In this document: positions 8,266 through 17,448 of the stretch, piece after piece | Position numbering within the stretch: position 1 is the first letter of the stretch | How the letters are laid out: every line of letters begins with the position of its first letter | Assembly: GCA_020635015.1 (NCBI GenBank) | Contig: JACKAP010000002.1 | Span: 496,001-560,000 of the forward strand | Direction: 5' to 3' | DNA length: 64,000 bases | Source of the DNA: Calditrichia bacterium | GTDB lineage: Bacteria; Calditrichota; Calditrichia; RBG-13-44-9; J075 | The notes under the pieces: model-generated | Told to the model about the DNA's origin: nothing | What the model saw: only the letters and a program-made list of their open reading frames with translations | Databases searched by the model: none | Position numbers and translations under genes: made by a program

Positions 8266-9372
8266 ATTAGCGATCAATTTGATAATCTCTGCGACGATAT
8301 CTGCCGTGGCCTGCGGCCGGGCCAACGCTTGCCAGGCTTTCTCCTGGCTCGCCCGCAGATCGCCGTCGGCAATTAGCCGCCGCAAGGCTTCGCTGAGTTT
8401 CTGCTCCCACCCGTCGCCTTCTTCCACCATCAGGGCGGCGCCCTGCGCTTCCACCATCCGGGAATTGTGCGCCTGGTGATCACCCGCCGCATAAGGATAG
8501 GGTACCAGGATCGCCGGCCGGCCCACCACCGCCAGTTCCGCCAGGCTGTTCGCTCCCGCCCGGCTGACGATCAGGTCTGCGGCAGCATAGGCCTCGCTCA
8601 TATCGTCAATATAGGGCACGATTTTCACCGTATCCGGTGGCTCGGGATAGCGATCGCACACATCCTGGTACTGGCTGCTGCCGGTCTGCCACAGCACCTG
8701 CAGTTCACTCTCCGCCAGGATCTCCGGAAGAATCGCGGCCATGGCGCGGTTGATGGCGCGGGCGCCCTGGCTGCCGCCGAAAATCAGCAAGGTCATCTTA
8801 TCCGCCTGCAGTTGCCATTTCTCCCGCGCGGCAACCCGGTTCGCGCCGGCCAGACCGGCGCGAACCGGGTTGCCGGTAACGGTAAGTTTTGCGCGATGCG
8901 GCGATAGATGCTCCTGCGCCGCGGCAAAAGAAAGGCAGATCCGCCGGGCGTAGCGGGCCAGCAGCCGGGTGGTGATCCCGGGATAGACATCCTGCTCCTG
9001 AATCAGCACCGGCACCCCGCTTTGGGCGGCAACATACATCACCGGGCCGCTCACATAGCCGCCGGTGCCCACCGCCACATCGGGCCGGAATTTTCGGATA
9101 ATCTGCCAGCTTTGCACCATACTCACCGCCAACTTTATCGGAAACAGCAAATTTTTCAAGCTCAAACTGCGGGCAAATCCGGAAATCCAAATCGCTTTCA
9201 GCGGGATCTCCCGTGGAGGGACGATCCAGGTCTCGATGCCCCCGTTCCCTCCCACATACAGAAACTCAAACGAGCCTTTTTCTCTCAACCCGTCAATGAT
9301 TGCCAGCGCCGGATACACATGCCCCCCGGTGCCGCCTCCAGCAATCAAAACCCGATATCGATGCTTTGCCAT
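8248..9372 (-). CDS. murG: UDP-GlcNAc:MurNAc-pentapeptide-PP-undecaprenol GlcNAc transferase
   Basis: 374 residues. Adds GlcNAc to lipid I to give lipid II at the inner face of the cytoplasmic membrane. The acceptor loop GGGTGGHVYPALAI, the glycine-rich GGSQGARAIN loop of the C-domain and the donor-binding region PYPYAAGDHQAHN are all present. Length fits the family (about 360). It follows ftsW in the cluster, but a 198-base gap with a palindromic element separates the two. Confidence 0.97.
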   Translation of the reverse strand: MAKHRYRVLIAGGGTGGHVYPALAIIDGLREKGSFEFLYVGGNGGIETWIVPPREIPLKAIWISGFARSLSLKNLLFPIKLAVSMVQSWQIIRKFRPDVAVGTGGYVSGPVMYVAAQSGVPVLIQEQDVYPGITTRLLARYARRICLSFAAAQEHLSPHRAKLTVTGNPVRAGLAGANRVAAREKWQLQADKMTLLIFGGSQGARAINRAMAAILPEILAESELQVLWQTGSSQYQDVCDRYPEPPDTVKIVPYIDDMSEAYAAADLIVSRAGANSLAELAVVGRPAILVPYPYAAGDHQAHNSRMVEAQGAALMVEEGDGWEQKLSEALRRLIADGDLRASQEKAWQALARPQATADIVAEIIKLIANSTLRP

Positions 9373-9390
9373 TAATCTAGCACCTCATTA

Positions 9391-9574
9391 ATGGTAATGC
9401 TTACGTTCATACTGAGCACAGTGTAAAGTTGTCTGCATGGGGCAAAGGGCATGGCGCCGTAATGTGCAAGCGCATGGTTCGACACCCGCACTGTAATACA
9501 CCATGCCCCATGCGCCTTGCCCCATGCAAAAGTTCTCTGCATTACACAGTCCTCAGTATGAGCGTACCATTACC
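9391..9574. repeat. palindromic intergenic element, copy B
   Basis: Second copy of the 5900-6067 element, filling the ftsW-murG gap. Outer ends TAATGGTAATGCTTACG and CGTACCATTAC are inverted relative to each other, as are the TCATACTGAG and CTCAGTATGA segments and the inner GCATGGGGCAAAGG arms. Its right end abuts, and slightly overlaps, the ftsW stop codon. The central segment (CGCCGTAATGTGC to CGACACCCGCACTG) is almost identical to copy A. Confidence 0.7.
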
Positions 9575-10694
9575 CTCTCCGTTTCCGGGTTCTGCCGCTG
9601 GCACGCACCTTCGGCGTGCGCCGTCCCAGGGTCAGGCGCGACAACCGGAGCAGGATACCGGCATAAATGCACGAGAACATCAGCGCGGTGCCGCCATAAC
9701 TGACGAACGGCAGCGGCAAGCCGGTTGCCGGCATCAGGCGCAATGTCACCATCATGTTGATCGCCGCGTAATAGGTAAAATGCGCCGTAATTCCCAGGGC
9801 CAGGTAGACCAGGAAACGGTCCTCCAGCACCCGGGCAATGCGCAGTCCGCGCAGCAGGATAAATCCAAACAGGAATAAAATCAATCCGGTGCCAATCAAC
9901 CCCCACTCTTCGCCGATAATCGCGAAGATGAAGTCGGTATGGGCTTCCGGCAAAAAGAACATCTTCTGGGTGCTTGCGGCAAATCCGACCCCGGTAATCC
10001 CCCCGTGTCCCAGGCTGACCAGCGATTGATGCACCTGGTAGCCGATCCCCTGCAGGTCGTCATTCGGCTTCATGAAAGCCAGAATACGCTGCAGTTTATA
10101 GGGCGAAAAGATCACCGGTATCAGCATAAACGGCGCTACCGCCGCCGCGGTATATCCCAGGTGGGATATCCGGATGGGGGCGGCGAACAGCATGGTCACC
10201 CCAATCAGGCTCAGCATCACCGCGCTGCTGAAGTCGGGATGGCGCAGCACCATCGCCGAGAATACCACCAGATAGAACAGGTGCGGAAACAGCCCCTCAC
10301 TGTAGCTGGAGAGGAGCTTTTCCTTCCGGCTCAGGGAATCGGCAAAGAACAGGATGAGCGCAAACTTGGCCACATCCACCGCCTGAAAATGCACCGGGCC
10401 GATATGCACCCAACGTCCCCGCTCGATAAAGGCGGTATAAAACAATATCGCTCCGCTGAAGAAAAGCAGTATCCAGGTATAGCCGCGGATTTTCTGATAG
10501 GGAATGCTGTAAGCCACCGCCATCCCCAGCAAGCCGATAAAGAGATACGCCAGATGCCGCTTCAGGAAATAGAAATTGTCGCCGAAATACTGCTGGGCAT
10601 AAAACGCGCTGGCGCTGTAGACCATGATGATCCCCAGGAGCATCAGGAAAAAGAAAGTCACCACCAGCGGGATGTCGAAGTAACGTTTTTTCAT
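9570..10694 (-). CDS. ftsW: lipid II polymerase FtsW (SEDS family)
   Basis: 374 residues with about ten membrane helices. SEDS glycosyltransferase that polymerises septal glycan together with FtsI. Conserved loops are GITGVGFAASTQKMFFLPEAHTD and GEEWGLIG, and the ending LPATGLPLPFVSYGG is characteristic. A basic C-terminal tail (RRTPKVRASGRTRKRRG) is cytoplasmic. It starts 33 bases after the mraY stop. Confidence 0.95.
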   Translation of the reverse strand: MKKRYFDIPLVVTFFFLMLLGIIMVYSASAFYAQQYFGDNFYFLKRHLAYLFIGLLGMAVAYSIPYQKIRGYTWILLFFSGAILFYTAFIERGRWVHIGPVHFQAVDVAKFALILFFADSLSRKEKLLSSYSEGLFPHLFYLVVFSAMVLRHPDFSSAVMLSLIGVTMLFAAPIRISHLGYTAAAVAPFMLIPVIFSPYKLQRILAFMKPNDDLQGIGYQVHQSLVSLGHGGITGVGFAASTQKMFFLPEAHTDFIFAIIGEEWGLIGTGLILFLFGFILLRGLRIARVLEDRFLVYLALGITAHFTYYAAINMMVTLRLMPATGLPLPFVSYGGTALMFSCIYAGILLRLSRLTLGRRTPKVRASGRTRKRRG

Positions 10695-10727
10695 AACAGA
10701 CTGCTGCCGTCCGGTTTACGATCCAGG

Positions 10728-11837
10728 TTAACGGATTTTGAAGGTTGCCAGGCTGAACAGGGCCAGCACGATGCCGATGATCCAGAAGCGCACCACCACC
10801 TTGGTTTCCGCCCAGTTTTTCAATTCAAAATGATGATGCAGCGGGGCCATGCGAAAGATGCGGCGACCCTCGCCGTATTTTTTCCGGGTATATTTGAAAT
10901 AGCTGGTCTGCAGGATCACGCTCAGGGTTTCGGCCACGAACACCCCGCCGATCAGGATCAACACGATCTCCTTTTTGATCAGCACCGCCACCGCGCCAAG
11001 GGTTGCCCCCAGGGCCAGCGAGCCGGTATCCCCCATGAACACCTCCGCCGGGTGGGCATTGTACCACAGGAAACCCATCGCGGCGCCGACGATGGTCAGG
11101 CAATAGACCGTCAACTCCCCGCTGCCCGGTAGATAGGTGATATTCAGATAATCGCTGAAGTTCACGTTCCCGGTGATGTAAGAGATCCCGGCAAAGGCCA
11201 GCATGGCGATGGCGATCAGGCCGGTCGCCAGCCCGTCTAATCCATCGGTCAGGTTGACCGCGTTGGAAAATCCGGTGATCACGAAGATCACCATCGGGAT
11301 ATACAAAATGCCGAATGGCAGCATCAGATCCTTCACGAAAGGTACGGTGGTGCTGTCGTTGATGTCTTTTGCCACCAGCTCCGGGTTAAAATAGAGCATC
11401 GTCCCGACAATCAGGCCCAGCGATATCTGCCCGATCAGCTTGTACCGTCCGATCAATCCTTTTTTCAGCTTTTTCACCACTTTCAAGTAGTCGTCAATAA
11501 ACCCCACCACCCCCATCCAGAAGGTGGCCAGGAAGAGCAGTTGGATATAGAAATTACCCAGCTTGGCCCACAGCAGCAGCGACAGGAAAGTCGCCCCCAG
11601 GATGATGATGCCGCCCATCGTGGGAGTGCCTTTTTTGGTTTGATGACTCGCCGGGCCGTCGCTGCGAATCTCTTCCCCTAATTGATTCCGGCGCAGGAAA
11701 GTAATGATCCGGGGACCGATCACCAGGCTGAACAGCATGGCGGTAATGGCGGCAAAGGCCGCGCGAACCGTGATGTAACGAAACAGGTTCAGCGGACTGA
11801 AATATTCCCGCATTTCAAACAGTATATCTGCTAGCAT
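10728..11837 (-). CDS. mraY: phospho-MurNAc-pentapeptide translocase MraY
   Basis: 369 residues, ten predicted membrane helices. Transfers phospho-MurNAc-pentapeptide to undecaprenyl phosphate, making lipid I. Family motifs are all present: KKGTPTMGG, the DD pair in VGFIDDYLKV, NLTDGLDGLA, FMGDTGSLALG and PLHHHFEL. It follows murF by 51 bases; murD, usually next, is absent and ftsW follows instead. Confidence 0.97.
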   Translation of the reverse strand: MLADILFEMREYFSPLNLFRYITVRAAFAAITAMLFSLVIGPRIITFLRRNQLGEEIRSDGPASHQTKKGTPTMGGIIILGATFLSLLLWAKLGNFYIQLLFLATFWMGVVGFIDDYLKVVKKLKKGLIGRYKLIGQISLGLIVGTMLYFNPELVAKDINDSTTVPFVKDLMLPFGILYIPMVIFVITGFSNAVNLTDGLDGLATGLIAIAMLAFAGISYITGNVNFSDYLNITYLPGSGELTVYCLTIVGAAMGFLWYNAHPAEVFMGDTGSLALGATLGAVAVLIKKEIVLILIGGVFVAETLSVILQTSYFKYTRKKYGEGRRIFRMAPLHHHFELKNWAETKVVVRFWIIGIVLALFSLATFKIR

Positions 11838-11888
11838 AAGGTCACCCGATTTCTGGTTCTTCCCGCTTCTGCCCTGCCGGACAGTGAT

Positions 11889-13253
11889 TTAGAGTAAGGC
11901 CAGCACTTTTTCCATCGTCATGCCGCGCGACCCTTTCAACAACACGACGGTGTCTCTGGCGATGATCCGGCGCAGGTGCGCCGCGATCTCGGCATGGGTC
12001 TGGCAGTAAAAAACCGGCATTGCGCCGCCGCTTTCCCGGATGCCGCTCTCAATGAATCGCGCCTGCGGGCCGTAGAGGAGCACCATATCGATGGCGCGCT
12101 CGGCAATATAGACCCCCAACTCCCGGTGTTCGTTTTCGGAAAATTCTCCCAATTCCAGCATATCCCCCAGCACCACGATTCGCGGCCGGGCTTCCAGCCC
12201 CAGCAGGTAATCGATCGCTGCCCGCATCGAATCGGGATTGGCGTTGTAGGCATCATTAATGAAGCGGACACCGTCTTTTTCCTCCACCTGCATGCGTTGC
12301 TTTACCGGCTGGAAATTCTCCAGCGCATCCCGGATAGCTTCGTCATCCACCTGAAAATACATCCCCACTGCCGCGGCCAGCAGCCCGTTCATCAAATTGT
12401 GGCGGCCGGGCACCTGGAGTTGCACGATCATGGTATCATTGATGCGAAACTGCATTCGCCCCAGCCCATCGGCAGCCACTGCGCTGCCGCATACATCACA
12501 GCCGGGCGTCAACCCCACCGTTATCACCGGGCCCTGGTGAGTCTCCCGGGGATAGCGCTTCAGGAAACCATCCTCCAGATTGAGAAAGAGCACTCCCTCC
12601 GCTCCCAGCGCCCGGAACAGGGCGGTCTTTTCTTCGTAAATCGCCTCCCGGGTGCCGAAGAAGCCGATGTGCGCCTTGCCGATGTTGGTGATCACCGCTG
12701 CCGTCGGCCCGGCCAGCGCACTGAGATGGGCAATCTCCCCGGGGTGATTGGTGCCGAGTTCCAGCACTGCCACCTCAGCATGACGGTCGAGCTTCAGCAG
12801 CATCAGTGGCAGGCCGATATGATTGTTCTTGTTGCCCTCGCTCTGAAACACCCGGTATTTTTTCTCCAGCACCGCGGCCATCATCTCCCGGGTGGTAGTT
12901 TTGCCATTGGACCCGGTGATGCCGATCAGCGGCAGCTCGAATTTCCGGCGGTGCCAGGCGCCCAATTGTTGCAAAAAATCCAGGGTATCGTCTACCACAA
13001 TCACCGCGCAGTCGGCCGGCAGTTCTGCGCCATGCGCCTGATCCCAGGCCGCTTCCAGCACGAGAGCCGATGCGTTTTGGGCCGCGGCGGCGGCATATCG
13101 ATGCCCGTCATGCACCTCGCCGCGCAATGCGACAAACATCTCCCCCGGCGCGATCGTGCGGCTGTCGATGCTGCAGCGGCGGTAATCGACCGCCGCCAGG
13201 TCTCCCCGGGCAGTGCGATAACCGTCATATCGATGTAAAAATTCAGTAATCAT
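11889..13253 (-). CDS. murF: UDP-MurNAc-tripeptide--D-Ala-D-Ala ligase
   Basis: 454 residues. ATP-dependent cytoplasmic ligase that adds D-Ala-D-Ala to the UDP-MurNAc tripeptide. The P-loop ITGSNGKTTTREM, the substrate region NKNNHIGLPL, the LGTNHPGEI loop and NDAYNANPDSM in the central domain identify MurF rather than MurE. It starts 19 bases past the ftsI stop. MurE, which normally sits between ftsI and murF, is missing from the cluster, so its substrate must be made by a gene elsewhere. Confidence 0.95.
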   Translation of the reverse strand: MITEFLHRYDGYRTARGDLAAVDYRRCSIDSRTIAPGEMFVALRGEVHDGHRYAAAAAQNASALVLEAAWDQAHGAELPADCAVIVVDDTLDFLQQLGAWHRRKFELPLIGITGSNGKTTTREMMAAVLEKKYRVFQSEGNKNNHIGLPLMLLKLDRHAEVAVLELGTNHPGEIAHLSALAGPTAAVITNIGKAHIGFFGTREAIYEEKTALFRALGAEGVLFLNLEDGFLKRYPRETHQGPVITVGLTPGCDVCGSAVAADGLGRMQFRINDTMIVQLQVPGRHNLMNGLLAAAVGMYFQVDDEAIRDALENFQPVKQRMQVEEKDGVRFINDAYNANPDSMRAAIDYLLGLEARPRIVVLGDMLELGEFSENEHRELGVYIAERAIDMVLLYGPQARFIESGIRESGGAMPVFYCQTHAEIAAHLRRIIARDTVVLLKGSRGMTMEKVLALL

Positions 13254-13271
13254 ATCTGCCTGTCGCGACGA

Positions 13272-15422
13272 TCATGCCGGATTGCAAACCAGCTTGATCT
13301 TGTTCTCCTTACTAAGATTTTTACCCGCCGAGGGCCGCTGTTCCACCACCACGCCGGTGCCTTCGATCTCTACATTGATGTTCCACTGCGACATGACCTG
13401 CAGCGCTTCTTTCAGGGTCAGCCCCACCAGCTTCGGCATCACGTTGTTACCCGGTGAAGAGACTTCCCGGGTTTCGGTGTAGAGCCGGATCGGTTCGCTT
13501 GCTTTCAGCGGGCTGTAGGGTGCCGGCTCCTGGCGATAGATCAGCGAACCGTTGCCCACTACCTGATAGGTCAGCTTGCGCTCCTTCAGCAGCTTTTCAG
13601 CGCTCTTCAACTTCATTCCTTCCAGCGGCATCACAAAATTATCCAGCGCCGGCAGCTCCAGCCGGGCCATTTCCGGCGACTGTTCCCGCTTCACCGTCAC
13701 CGGCAGCCCGATGATCCGCTGGGCGATGTTACTGAAGGCCGGGGCGGCAACCTGGCTGCCGTAATAGCCGTTGCGGGGATTGTTGATCATCACCAGCAGC
13801 ACAAACTTGGGCGATTCAACCGGAAAGAATCCGGCAAAAGAGCCGACATGCTGGCTGGTGGAATAAGAATGGGTAGAGCGGTCGAATTTTTGCGCGGTGC
13901 CGGTCTTGCCGGCGATGGCCACTCCGGAAACCTGGGCATTCTGCCCGGTGCCGTTCTCCACTACCCCTTTCAGAATTTCCTTCATCCTGGCAGCTGTCTC
14001 TGCGCTGACCACCTGGCGGATCACCTGGGGCTGGTTTTCCAACTGCACCCGTCCGTTGTCATCGATCACCCGTTTGACCACGTACGGCTTCATCAATTTA
14101 CCCCCGTTGGCCACGGCGGCATAGGCGCTGGCAACCTGCAGGGGAGAGACCGCCACCTCATAGCCGATGCTCATGTAAGCCACAGAATAACGCGAGTAAT
14201 CGGCGGGCCTGCCCAGAATTCCGCTGGCTTCCGCCGGCAGGTCGACCCCGGTCTGCTGGCCAAAGCCGAAATCGCGCGCATAACGGTAGAAAATCGGCGG
14301 CTTGAATTTTTTCGACAGTTTGATCACCCCGATATTGCTGGAGTTCTCAAATACCCCCCGGGCGCTCAGGTAGCCAAAATCCTCGTGATCCCGCACCACC
14401 TTCTGAGCCAGCGCATATTTTCCGTTCTCACAATAGACCAGTTCCTTGTTCATATTCAGATTCAGCTCTTCGATACACAGGGCCAGCGCCACCATCTTAA
14501 AGGTCGACCCCGGCTCATAGAGGTCGGTCATGGCCCGGTTGCGGTAATTGGCAAGATCGAAATCGTTGTAGCGATTGGGATCGAAGCCGGGGTAATTGGC
14601 CATGCCCAGCACCTCTCCGGTGCGGGGATCCAGCAGCACTGCCGAGCCGTTATTGGCTTTGTGAGTGCGCACCGCTTTTTCCAGCTCATCCTCCAGCACG
14701 CTCTGGTAAAACATGTCGATCGTGGTTTCCAGGCTCATGCCGTTGACCGGGTAGGAAGTGGGAAAATCCAGATTGGGGAACTGGTTGCCCAGGGCATCCT
14801 GCAGGTATACCGACCAACCGGAGGTGCCCTTCAAATATTTATCGTATTCCAATTCCAGCCCGCCCTTGGCGGCATTGTCATAATCGCAGTAACCGATCGT
14901 CTGCGCCCCACTGGTCTTGTACGGGTAATAGCGGCTGAACTTTTTCTCCAAAATCACGCCGTCGAGGTTCAGCTTGCGCAGCGCTTCGGCTTTTTCGTGA
15001 CTGATACGGTGTTCCAGATAGGCAAAGTTGGCGTTTCCCTTCATGCGCTTCACCAGTTTGGCCGGCGCCACCTGCAGCACTTTGCCGAGCGCTTCCGCAA
15101 CCTTCTGGCGGTCGCTCAAGAGGGAAGGCTTTACCGCCAGCGAATAGTGGATCAGATCCACTGCCAGCAGATCGCCGTTGCGGTCGCTGATCGATCCCCG
15201 TTGGGCCGGCAGTTCCCGCCGTTGCTCCAGGTGACTCTTGGCGATCGCTTCATAATGGCCGTGCTCCACGACTTGCACGAACAGGAGCTTGAGTAAAATC
15301 GCCAAAAAACACAAGGCCCAAAAACCGCCCAGGATATAGAGGCGGTTCTGCGGTTCATCGTAAAACGGCGGTGCGTTTTGCGAGCGCTTATTCTTTTTGA
15401 GCTTCCCGGTCTTTCTGAACAT
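13272..15422 (-). CDS. ftsI: septal transpeptidase FtsI (PBP2-type) with PASTA repeats
   Basis: 716 residues. One N-terminal membrane helix (about 30-50), a pedestal domain, then the transpeptidase. Active-site motifs are STFK in YEPGSTFKM, SSN in ENSSNIGV and KTGTAQKF. Two PASTA domains follow (about 590-650 and 655-716), including PKLVGLTLKEALQVM. PASTA tails are usual in Gram-positive and FCB-type septal enzymes but not in proteobacterial FtsI. The frame overlaps the ftsL 3' end by 35 bases, so the two are translationally linked. Confidence 0.95.
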   Translation of the reverse strand: MFRKTGKLKKNKRSQNAPPFYDEPQNRLYILGGFWALCFLAILLKLLFVQVVEHGHYEAIAKSHLEQRRELPAQRGSISDRNGDLLAVDLIHYSLAVKPSLLSDRQKVAEALGKVLQVAPAKLVKRMKGNANFAYLEHRISHEKAEALRKLNLDGVILEKKFSRYYPYKTSGAQTIGYCDYDNAAKGGLELEYDKYLKGTSGWSVYLQDALGNQFPNLDFPTSYPVNGMSLETTIDMFYQSVLEDELEKAVRTHKANNGSAVLLDPRTGEVLGMANYPGFDPNRYNDFDLANYRNRAMTDLYEPGSTFKMVALALCIEELNLNMNKELVYCENGKYALAQKVVRDHEDFGYLSARGVFENSSNIGVIKLSKKFKPPIFYRYARDFGFGQQTGVDLPAEASGILGRPADYSRYSVAYMSIGYEVAVSPLQVASAYAAVANGGKLMKPYVVKRVIDDNGRVQLENQPQVIRQVVSAETAARMKEILKGVVENGTGQNAQVSGVAIAGKTGTAQKFDRSTHSYSTSQHVGSFAGFFPVESPKFVLLVMINNPRNGYYGSQVAAPAFSNIAQRIIGLPVTVKREQSPEMARLELPALDNFVMPLEGMKLKSAEKLLKERKLTYQVVGNGSLIYRQEPAPYSPLKASEPIRLYTETREVSSPGNNVMPKLVGLTLKEALQVMSQWNINVEIEGTGVVVEQRPSAGKNLSKENKIKLVCNPA

Positions 15423-15909
15423 AATAATCCAATTTTTTCTGATCGATCCTGAATAATACCGGCTCGCGAATCGCCGGTTTTAACCCCAGCTTTTCCGGGG
15501 CAATTTTTTCCACTTTTTGCTGAAAGGCGATCATCTTGGCCTGGTTACGGCTCATCTCACTTTCCAGCCGCAGCTTTTCCGACTGCAGCCGCTGAATTTC
15601 TTTTCCGAATTCCACCACCTTATAATTCTTCCACTGGAACAGCAGGAACATTGAGCTCAACACCAGCAGCATCAGGAACACCAGGCTGATGGTGTAAAAA
15701 TCGTATAACGCCTTGCGCACCCCCCGTTTCAGGATGGCAGCATTTTTCCCGGCGGCTTTTTTAGTTTTCTTTTTCTGTGTCGGCTTGCGGCCGTCGGTTT
15801 TAGTGCGCGGGGCCGGCTTGCGGCTGCGGTTCCCGGCGCCGGCAGAGCGTTTTCCGACGGTTTTGCCTCCACCTGCAGACGCACTGCTTTTTTTCTTTTT
15901 CACGCTCAT
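15388..15909 (-). CDS. ftsL: FtsL-like division protein with long basic N-terminus
   Basis: 173 residues. A Lys/Ala/Gly-rich tail of about 65 residues precedes one membrane helix (SLVFLMLLVLSSMFLLF). It is followed by a coiled-coil segment (EIQRLQSEKLRLESEMSRNQ) and a short region ending near EKLGLKP, the usual end of FtsL/FtsB-like leucine-zipper proteins. The cytoplasmic tail is much longer than in E. coli FtsL. Identity rests on topology and on its place between rsmH and ftsI. Its start overlaps the rsmH stop as ATGA. Confidence 0.85.
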   Translation of the reverse strand: MSVKKKKSSASAGGGKTVGKRSAGAGNRSRKPAPRTKTDGRKPTQKKKTKKAAGKNAAILKRGVRKALYDFYTISLVFLMLLVLSSMFLLFQWKNYKVVEFGKEIQRLQSEKLRLESEMSRNQAKMIAFQQKVEKIAPEKLGLKPAIREPVLFRIDQKKLDYYVQKDREAQKE

Positions 15910-16856
15910 GCCTTCCCTCCCTGGTAAGGTACGATCTTCTCGGCTGCCCTAAGGCGGGCGCTACGGGACCGGCTGTTGCGGCGAACTTCCGCGGCATCCG
16001 GCTGCAGCGGCTTGCGGGTCAGGATCTTCAGCTCCGAGACTTTGTCGCACATACATGCCGGCAGTTCCGGGGGACAGATGCAATCGCGGCTTTTCTCCCG
16101 CATAAAATTTTTAACGATGCGGTCTTCCAGCGAATGATAACTGATCACCACCATCCGCCCGCCCTGCTCCAGCATTGCAAAAGCCGCCTCCAGCGAGCGG
16201 GTCAGGCGCGCCAGTTCCTGGTTGACTTCGATGCGCAGGGCCTGCCAGACCCGGGCCAGCGACTTGTTCAAGAAACGTTCTCCGACCACCTGGCGAACGA
16301 CTTCGCTCAGGTCTCGGGCATTGTGAAACGGTTGCAACTGACGCCGGGCAACGATATCCCGGGCAATCGCCCTCCAATGCCGCTCTTCCCCGTACTCCCG
16401 GATGACCCGTTCCAATTCCTTCCGGTCATAGCCGTTCAAAATTTCCGCCGCCCCCTGCTGCTGCCGGGGGTCGAAGCGCATGTCAAGCGGCCCGTCCCCC
16501 TGGAAGCTGAACCCCCGCCGCGTCTCATCGATCTGATGAGAAGAAATGCCAAGGTCGTACAACACCCCGCTGACCGGATAACGGCCGCTCTCATAAAGTA
16601 CCAGTTCCAACTGGTCGTAAAAAATTTGGCGTAACAGTTTGTTGGGGTATGCTGCCAGAACTTGACCGGCATGTTCTATCGCTTCCGGATCCGCATCAAG
16701 ACCGACCAGAAAGGCCCGGGGAGTGGTCGACTGTAAAATTGCCAGGCTGTGCCCGCCGCCGCCAACGGTGCAATCGACATAAATGCCTTCCGGGTGCACA
16801 ATCAGATATTGTACCGCCTGCTCTTCCAGCACCGGCCGATGGAATCCATCTTTCAT
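15906..16856 (-). CDS. rsmH: 16S rRNA (cytosine1402-N4)-methyltransferase RsmH
   Basis: 316 residues from the ATG at 16856; AAGGA sits ten bases upstream, whereas a TTG at 16865 would be too close to it. Methylates C1402 in the ribosomal decoding region. SAM-binding CTVGGGGHS, the LYDLGISSHQID segment, FRPRQQ-like region and ISYHSLEDRIVKNFM are typical. Located second in the division cluster directly after mraZ, as in most bacteria. Confidence 0.96.
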   Translation of the reverse strand: MKDGFHRPVLEEQAVQYLIVHPEGIYVDCTVGGGGHSLAILQSTTPRAFLVGLDADPEAIEHAGQVLAAYPNKLLRQIFYDQLELVLYESGRYPVSGVLYDLGISSHQIDETRRGFSFQGDGPLDMRFDPRQQQGAAEILNGYDRKELERVIREYGEERHWRAIARDIVARRQLQPFHNARDLSEVVRQVVGERFLNKSLARVWQALRIEVNQELARLTRSLEAAFAMLEQGGRMVVISYHSLEDRIVKNFMREKSRDCICPPELPACMCDKVSELKILTRKPLQPDAAEVRRNSRSRSARLRAAEKIVPYQGGKA

Positions 16857-16947
16857 GATATGCAATCCTTGCAGATATATGATACAGCGGCTCGTCAGCC
16901 GATTTCAACGTAATCGATATTGCGTTTGCTGCCAATGTCAAATAGAC

Positions 16948-17388
16948 CTAGATATCCAGTTCCTGGGCAATTTTCAAATATTCGGACTCGGTGGACTCGA
17001 CATAATCCCGGTAGCGGTCACGGTCCCAGATCTCAATCTTCTGTTCGTATCCCACCACCAGCACCTCCCCCACCAACCCGGCGTATTCGATCAGGTTGGC
17101 CGGCAGGTTAAGGCGGCCCTGCTTGTCGATGGTCTGCTCGCTGGCCTGGTACATCAGGCGCCGCGACACCACCCCAAACTCCCGTCCCGTTCCCACCTTG
17201 CGCTTGATCTCTTCCACCGTCTCCTGCCAGGAGGAACGGGGATACACACCCAGGCACTTTTCGGTGCCGCGGATCAGGATCAGGGTATCCTCATCCTCCT
17301 CGCGCAAATTCTTGCGGAATTTGGCGGGAAAATTGATACGTCCCTTGTTATCCAGTGTACTCTTAAAACTTCCCCAGAAACCGTTCAT
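16948..17388 (-). CDS. mraZ: division-cluster transcriptional regulator MraZ
   Basis: 146 residues, two SpoVT/AbrB-like repeats: the first around DNKGRINFPAKFRKNL, the second around DKQGRLNLPANLIEYAGL. MraZ forms a ring that binds repeats upstream of its own gene and regulates the division cluster. AAGGGTTGG precedes the ATG at 17388. It is the first gene of the cluster, followed after 91 bases by rsmH. Phased TGTGG repeats upstream are candidate binding sites. Confidence 0.95.
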   Translation of the reverse strand: MNGFWGSFKSTLDNKGRINFPAKFRKNLREEDEDTLILIRGTEKCLGVYPRSSWQETVEEIKRKVGTGREFGVVSRRLMYQASEQTIDKQGRLNLPANLIEYAGLVGEVLVVGYEQKIEIWDRDRYRDYVESTESEYLKIAQELDI

Positions 17389-17401
17389 TCCAACCCTTAC
17401 C

Positions 17402-17448
17402 TGGCATTTTGGTGGAATTTAGTGGAATTTTACCCACATCTTGCCACA
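17402..17448 (-). promoter_or_regulatory. candidate MraZ operator upstream of mraZ
   Basis: On the coding strand TGTGGCAAGA and TGTGGGTAAA stand exactly ten bases apart (17443-17448 and 17433-17438 on plus). On the other strand TGG occurs at 17402, 17413 and 17423, including two GTGGAATTT copies ten bases apart. MraZ in E. coli binds TGGGN direct repeats phased at about ten bases upstream of mraZ, so the location and phasing fit. Assignment is inferred. Confidence 0.45.
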
